NCBI GenBank assembly: GCA_013399695.1
Contig: VXAU01002298.1
Span: 1,101,808-1,165,807 of the forward strand
DNA from: Formicarius rufipectus
Taxonomy: Eukaryota; Chordata; Aves; Passeriformes; Formicariidae
Length of the DNA stretch: 64,000 nt
Direction: 5' to 3'
How positions within the stretch are numbered: position 1 is the first letter of the stretch; each line of letters begins with the position of its first letter. Shown piece after piece: positions 60,294 through 64,000 of the stretch. The notes under the pieces were generated by a model. It did not search any database. It was given only the letters and a program-made list of their open reading frames with translations, and was not told the origin of the DNA. Made by a program: the position numbers and the translations under genes.

Positions 60294-63200
60294 CTGAAAC
60301 AGAATATAATGCTGAAGACCAACCCTGGGCTATAAACAAGAGAAAATTGCTCTTAAATAATTGATTTATTTTCACAATTGTCCAGGGAGGGGATTGCTGA
60401 GATTCACAGGGTCAGATGCCTAAACCACTCACCTGAATGGAAGTGCCCCTGTTTCTCAAGGCAATAATAACCCCAAACACCCAGAGAGGTTTTCAGAGGG
60501 TGCAGGTGATTTTGACCTTTACACATCATGTACATAAGAAAATTGCAACAAGCCAGCCAGGACTAGATAGTGTAAGGCAGACAGTTATGAGTTTTGGTAG
60601 CAGCTTGGGAGAATTTGCCAATAGGCCAAAGTGTCTGATAGCTGAACTTTGCAATCAGACAGGAAGACTTTAAGTTTCAGTCAAGTGCCTTAATTATAAT
60701 GCAAATTATGATGTAAAACAATGAGATTTCTGCACCTGGCCTGTGCAGCTCCTTTCTGACATCCTGTTGATCATTCCCCCAGTGCTTTGAGTCACCTATG
60801 TACCTCTGGAAAGTCGATCTCATAGCTTCAGTAAGACTATATTAGCATATGGAACATAACACAGAGATAAATTTCACCTCAGTTGGGCCCTAACTTATCA
60901 TATTTTCTGTCTTTTTCCACTTCTGAAGTGCAACAATGCTCTCTAAGCCTGTATTGCTCTTGTGCAAGGCACTACACTGGGTACTGGCAGAGTTCAGGGG
61001 GACCATCTCAGCTGTTAACTCAATGCACGAAAACATGGCCAAGGAGGACATACCTCCCTGTCAACCCAGCCCTTGAGAAGTGCTCTTTGGGCTAGGAATA
61101 AGATTCATTGCCCCCATGAGGATGTTGAAAGAGGGAAGTGACTGGTAAGCAGGACCCCCAACGCGTGGAAGAGGCAGGGTGTAATCTGTGCATCTGCATT
61201 CAGGTTATCACCACGAGGAGACAAAGCACAGAGGGGAGACACTTCTTCAAGGGATGAGTGTTGACAGCCCATTCTGTCAGCATGAGGTCAGTCACCCATT
61301 TGGGTCTAAAAACATGAACTTTCGTGGTAGAGTAGCAGTCCATCATGGACATTTTTCCCATGGAGTTTTTTATTTCATCCTTCTCTCCTGTTTTCTTGAT
61401 AAATTGGAAGGGGCATTTAGGACATCTTGTAAGCAGAAACAAGCAACATCCTTCAGCCTAAAACTGAGGCCACTGTAGCTCTCTTCCAGCCATCTAAATC
61501 ACTCACAGGACTGAGCCCTCAAAGTCAAACTCCTTGTTGCACAGACACTCTTCTGTGCAGAAGACAAGGGCAGCTGGTGAACTCCGTGGTGGTGTCCCAA
61601 ATCTTTAGGCAGTTTTGCTGCGACCTGCTAAAACAATCACCTGTTTTTTCTTGGTTGTCCCCAAAAAAGCATCCATGAGCAGAGAGTGACTGAAATCTCA
61701 TCACTATCTATACAGTGTGTCCTGTGATATAAATCATTGCATATTTATGCACCTGTGTAAGGCAAATGAGTATCTGTATTGTTGAAGAACCTAACTCTGC
61801 TCCCTAATGCCAGTTGTTTAAACAGCCCTTTAACCACATCACTTTTCTCCTCGTTAGGTTAAGTCCCTGGAGGTGAAAAAGTCCTTTCAAAATGGTTTTC
61901 ACTCACTCACTCAGTTCAAAGTAAACATGCCTCTGGGACCATTATGTGTATCAGGTATCCGAGGCTTTGTTAAGAGCTTGCCTGTTAGGTAAATTCTGTT
62001 TCTCTTTCTCCTTGGAAGGGAGAAGGTTAAAAATTAGAGGTAACTTTACAGGAGTAATGCGGAACAGTGCTAAGGACAAATGGAGGTAACATATGAAACT
62101 CAGAGCAGCACACACAAGTGACCCTAATCTCGGGAAGGCTCTTGATCTCATGTAACCCTGGTTACAATAGGACACGAGTTTGACTTAATGCCTGTCACTT
62201 GCAATCTCGTTCATCACACATCCCGTGGTGGCCAAGAGCCTGACATTTTCACCAGCAGTCAGCAGAGCCACTGTACAGAGCTGAAAGCCCAGAAAAACAG
62301 GCAGGAGACTTTGCTAACAATCCATAAAGAGGAAATGTGCATCTATGGCACATCATGAAAAATCCTCGAGCTGTATGCCCACGTGTCTGGAGGAGCTCAA
62401 GGGTGTCAGCCAGCTGGGCTTTCCTTGAGTCTCACCTCACATCACAATCACATCTATTTCTCAAAGGTGAGTTTGGCAGGACAGCAAGCAGTCAGCTCAT
62501 CCAGACCTCACCCACAACTGACTGCAGTGAAGAGGAGCTTTTCCATTGACTGCTCTGAAGCGTAGACTGTGTATGCAACTGGGAGATTCTCTCACTGCAG
62601 GCATTAGTTGTTCAGCTGAGCTAAACCTGTCGGGCAGAATAAAGCAACCACCTGCTCCCAGTGACAGGAAAAGTAAAGTGAGATCAATGGCAAGCAGGAG
62701 GAGAGAATTTAAGCAATGCGAGAGGTGGCTGCATGTCATTTCAGAAGTCACCTTTTGCCTTTGATCTGTGCTTAGGAAGTGGGTACCTCCTGGATCAGAT
62801 GGTCATTAGAGAAACGTGCCACCGGAGTCATCTCACCTTGAAGTCTCAAGTGTTTGCTTTCCCCAGGGATCCTCCTCCTACTTCCGCCACCGTGTAAATC
62901 ATCTGCCCCAAGATTTCCTTTAGAGAAGCCAATTAATACAGGTTAGGGAGAGGGACCAGGACTTGTTTCCTCATTCACTGTGATGAAGCTGAGCCTGAGC
63001 TTTTATAACTGTATTATACACGCACAGGTAGGTCCTCTAGAGATCAGGGAGTTATTGTAAAAACTGCAATGCAGACAGAAAAAGCCCTGGCCCTGAAGAG
63101 CTTACAGTTTAAATACATGAGACAGATAAAGGACTCTGACTGGAAGGATTTTAAGGGTAAAGAGCTCTGAGACAAAGCAGGCTGCAGATATCACAGAAAA

Positions 63201-64000
63201 TTTGTGGCAGAACTGGATAAATCCCACTTTGCTGAATCCTTACTTCTGCCCTTAACAGCTCCTTGGAGCACTGCCTGGGTTTTGCTAACAAAGTGTTTGT
63301 TTGGCAGCACATTTTGGGGGAACAAAACACTGCCATTTTAATGTGGCAAGCACATGCAGCTACTTTCTAAAGGCTGAGATTTACAGCAGGCATGAATTCA
63401 GATATTCACCAACCCTGGGCACGCAATAAAATAAACCCTTTGCATTTAGTTTGTTGATGCCTTCAGTGAGTGTTAACAAGAGGAAAAACCATGGGGGAGA
63501 GAGAGAGAGCCTGGTCTCAAGTTACCCCATAAATTGGTTAAGGCTGCAGACAGGATTACAGTCCTAGAGCCATCCTAAGTATGGAGGTGTCATTACAGCA
63601 AAATCAAAGGTAACCATGGGGCTTGGCAGGTAACTGTCAACAGCTACGGGAAAGAGCCAGCCCGGGAAGGAGCTCCACATCAGGATGAAATTCAGTCACC
63701 TTTATTTTCATTTCAGGTGAGGGGTCAAGCAGAAAAGCTATCCCCAGCGGCCTTTATTTACATTTTTCAAGGGAGAGGCTGATGAAGCATTTAGAGGAAG
63801 AAGGATGAACCTGCTCTCCCCTCACTCACAGAGTCCAGCCTGATGACAGACAGAGGATGCTGTGATGGCACAGGAGCTGGGAAGAAGCCTTTTATGAATG
63901 AAACTGCAGTGGTCTAAATGAAATTGTTAACAAAATTCCCAGTGGTTTGGGCAGGGCCAGGACTTCACCTGTAACATTTGCAGGGAGACCAAGGAAAATA
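60294..64000. other. right-hand 3.7 kb, nothing recognised
   Basis: No supportable exon, RNA gene or named repeat. Short purine runs such as GAGAGAGAGAG near 63,500 occur. Upstream non-coding sequence or promoter of the minus-strand gene may lie here but cannot be placed. Confidence 0.6.

Noticed and set aside
1..64000. CRISPR arrays, bacterial operons, tRNA or rRNA genes
   Set aside because: None seen; the window is clearly animal nuclear DNA, and I noticed no tRNA cloverleaf or rRNA sequence, though I could not run a covariance search.

Overview
This is a eukaryotic nuclear window, most probably from a bird. Several CR1 LINE 3' ends carry the avian-style (ATTCTATG)n-like terminus, there is a solo class I-type endogenous retroviral LTR, and the gene content is vertebrate with short, well-delimited exons and long introns. 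Passerine is a guess from the style of the LTR-like elements. All exon calls come from reading splice sites and phase by eye; no alignment was run.

Region 1 (1-7,985, + strand) is the 3' end of EIF2AK3 (PERK), the ER-stress eIF2alpha kinase. It holds four exons of the kinase C-lobe and C-terminal tail, then a 3' UTR of about 1 kb ending just after an AATAAA. Region 2 (7,986-22,450, - strand) holds a three-coding-exon class A GPCR of 370 residues with all aminergic-receptor hallmarks (Asp3.32, DRY, CWLPYF, NPxxY). A CpG-rich stretch at 21.25-22.45 kb, with two good minus-strand splice donors, is its likely promoter. EIF2AK3 and the GPCR converge tail to tail. A degenerate 23-bp minisatellite lies inside the CpG-rich stretch.

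Region 3 (22,450-50,860) has no gene that I can support. It contains a textbook solo LTR (22,740-23,329) with 4-bp target duplications and five U3 repeats, CR1 fragments in both orientations, a GC-rich LTR-like block (28.2-29.3 kb), minisatellites, a twin-hairpin cluster near 44.1 kb and low-complexity A/C or T/G tracts. Region 4 (50,862-60,293, - strand) contains what I read as a five-exon gene for a 185-residue, Tyr/Pro-rich protein. Reading frame, splice sites and phases all agree, but no single open frame shows it. Its position and strand relative to EIF2AK3, and its size, fit the mammalian SPMIP9/TEX37 slot, but sequence identity to that family is not established. A CpG island sits in its second intron. 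The last 3.7 kb contains nothing I recognise.

The genes have no evident functional relationship: ER-stress kinase, monoamine-type receptor, and a possible sperm or ciliary protein.
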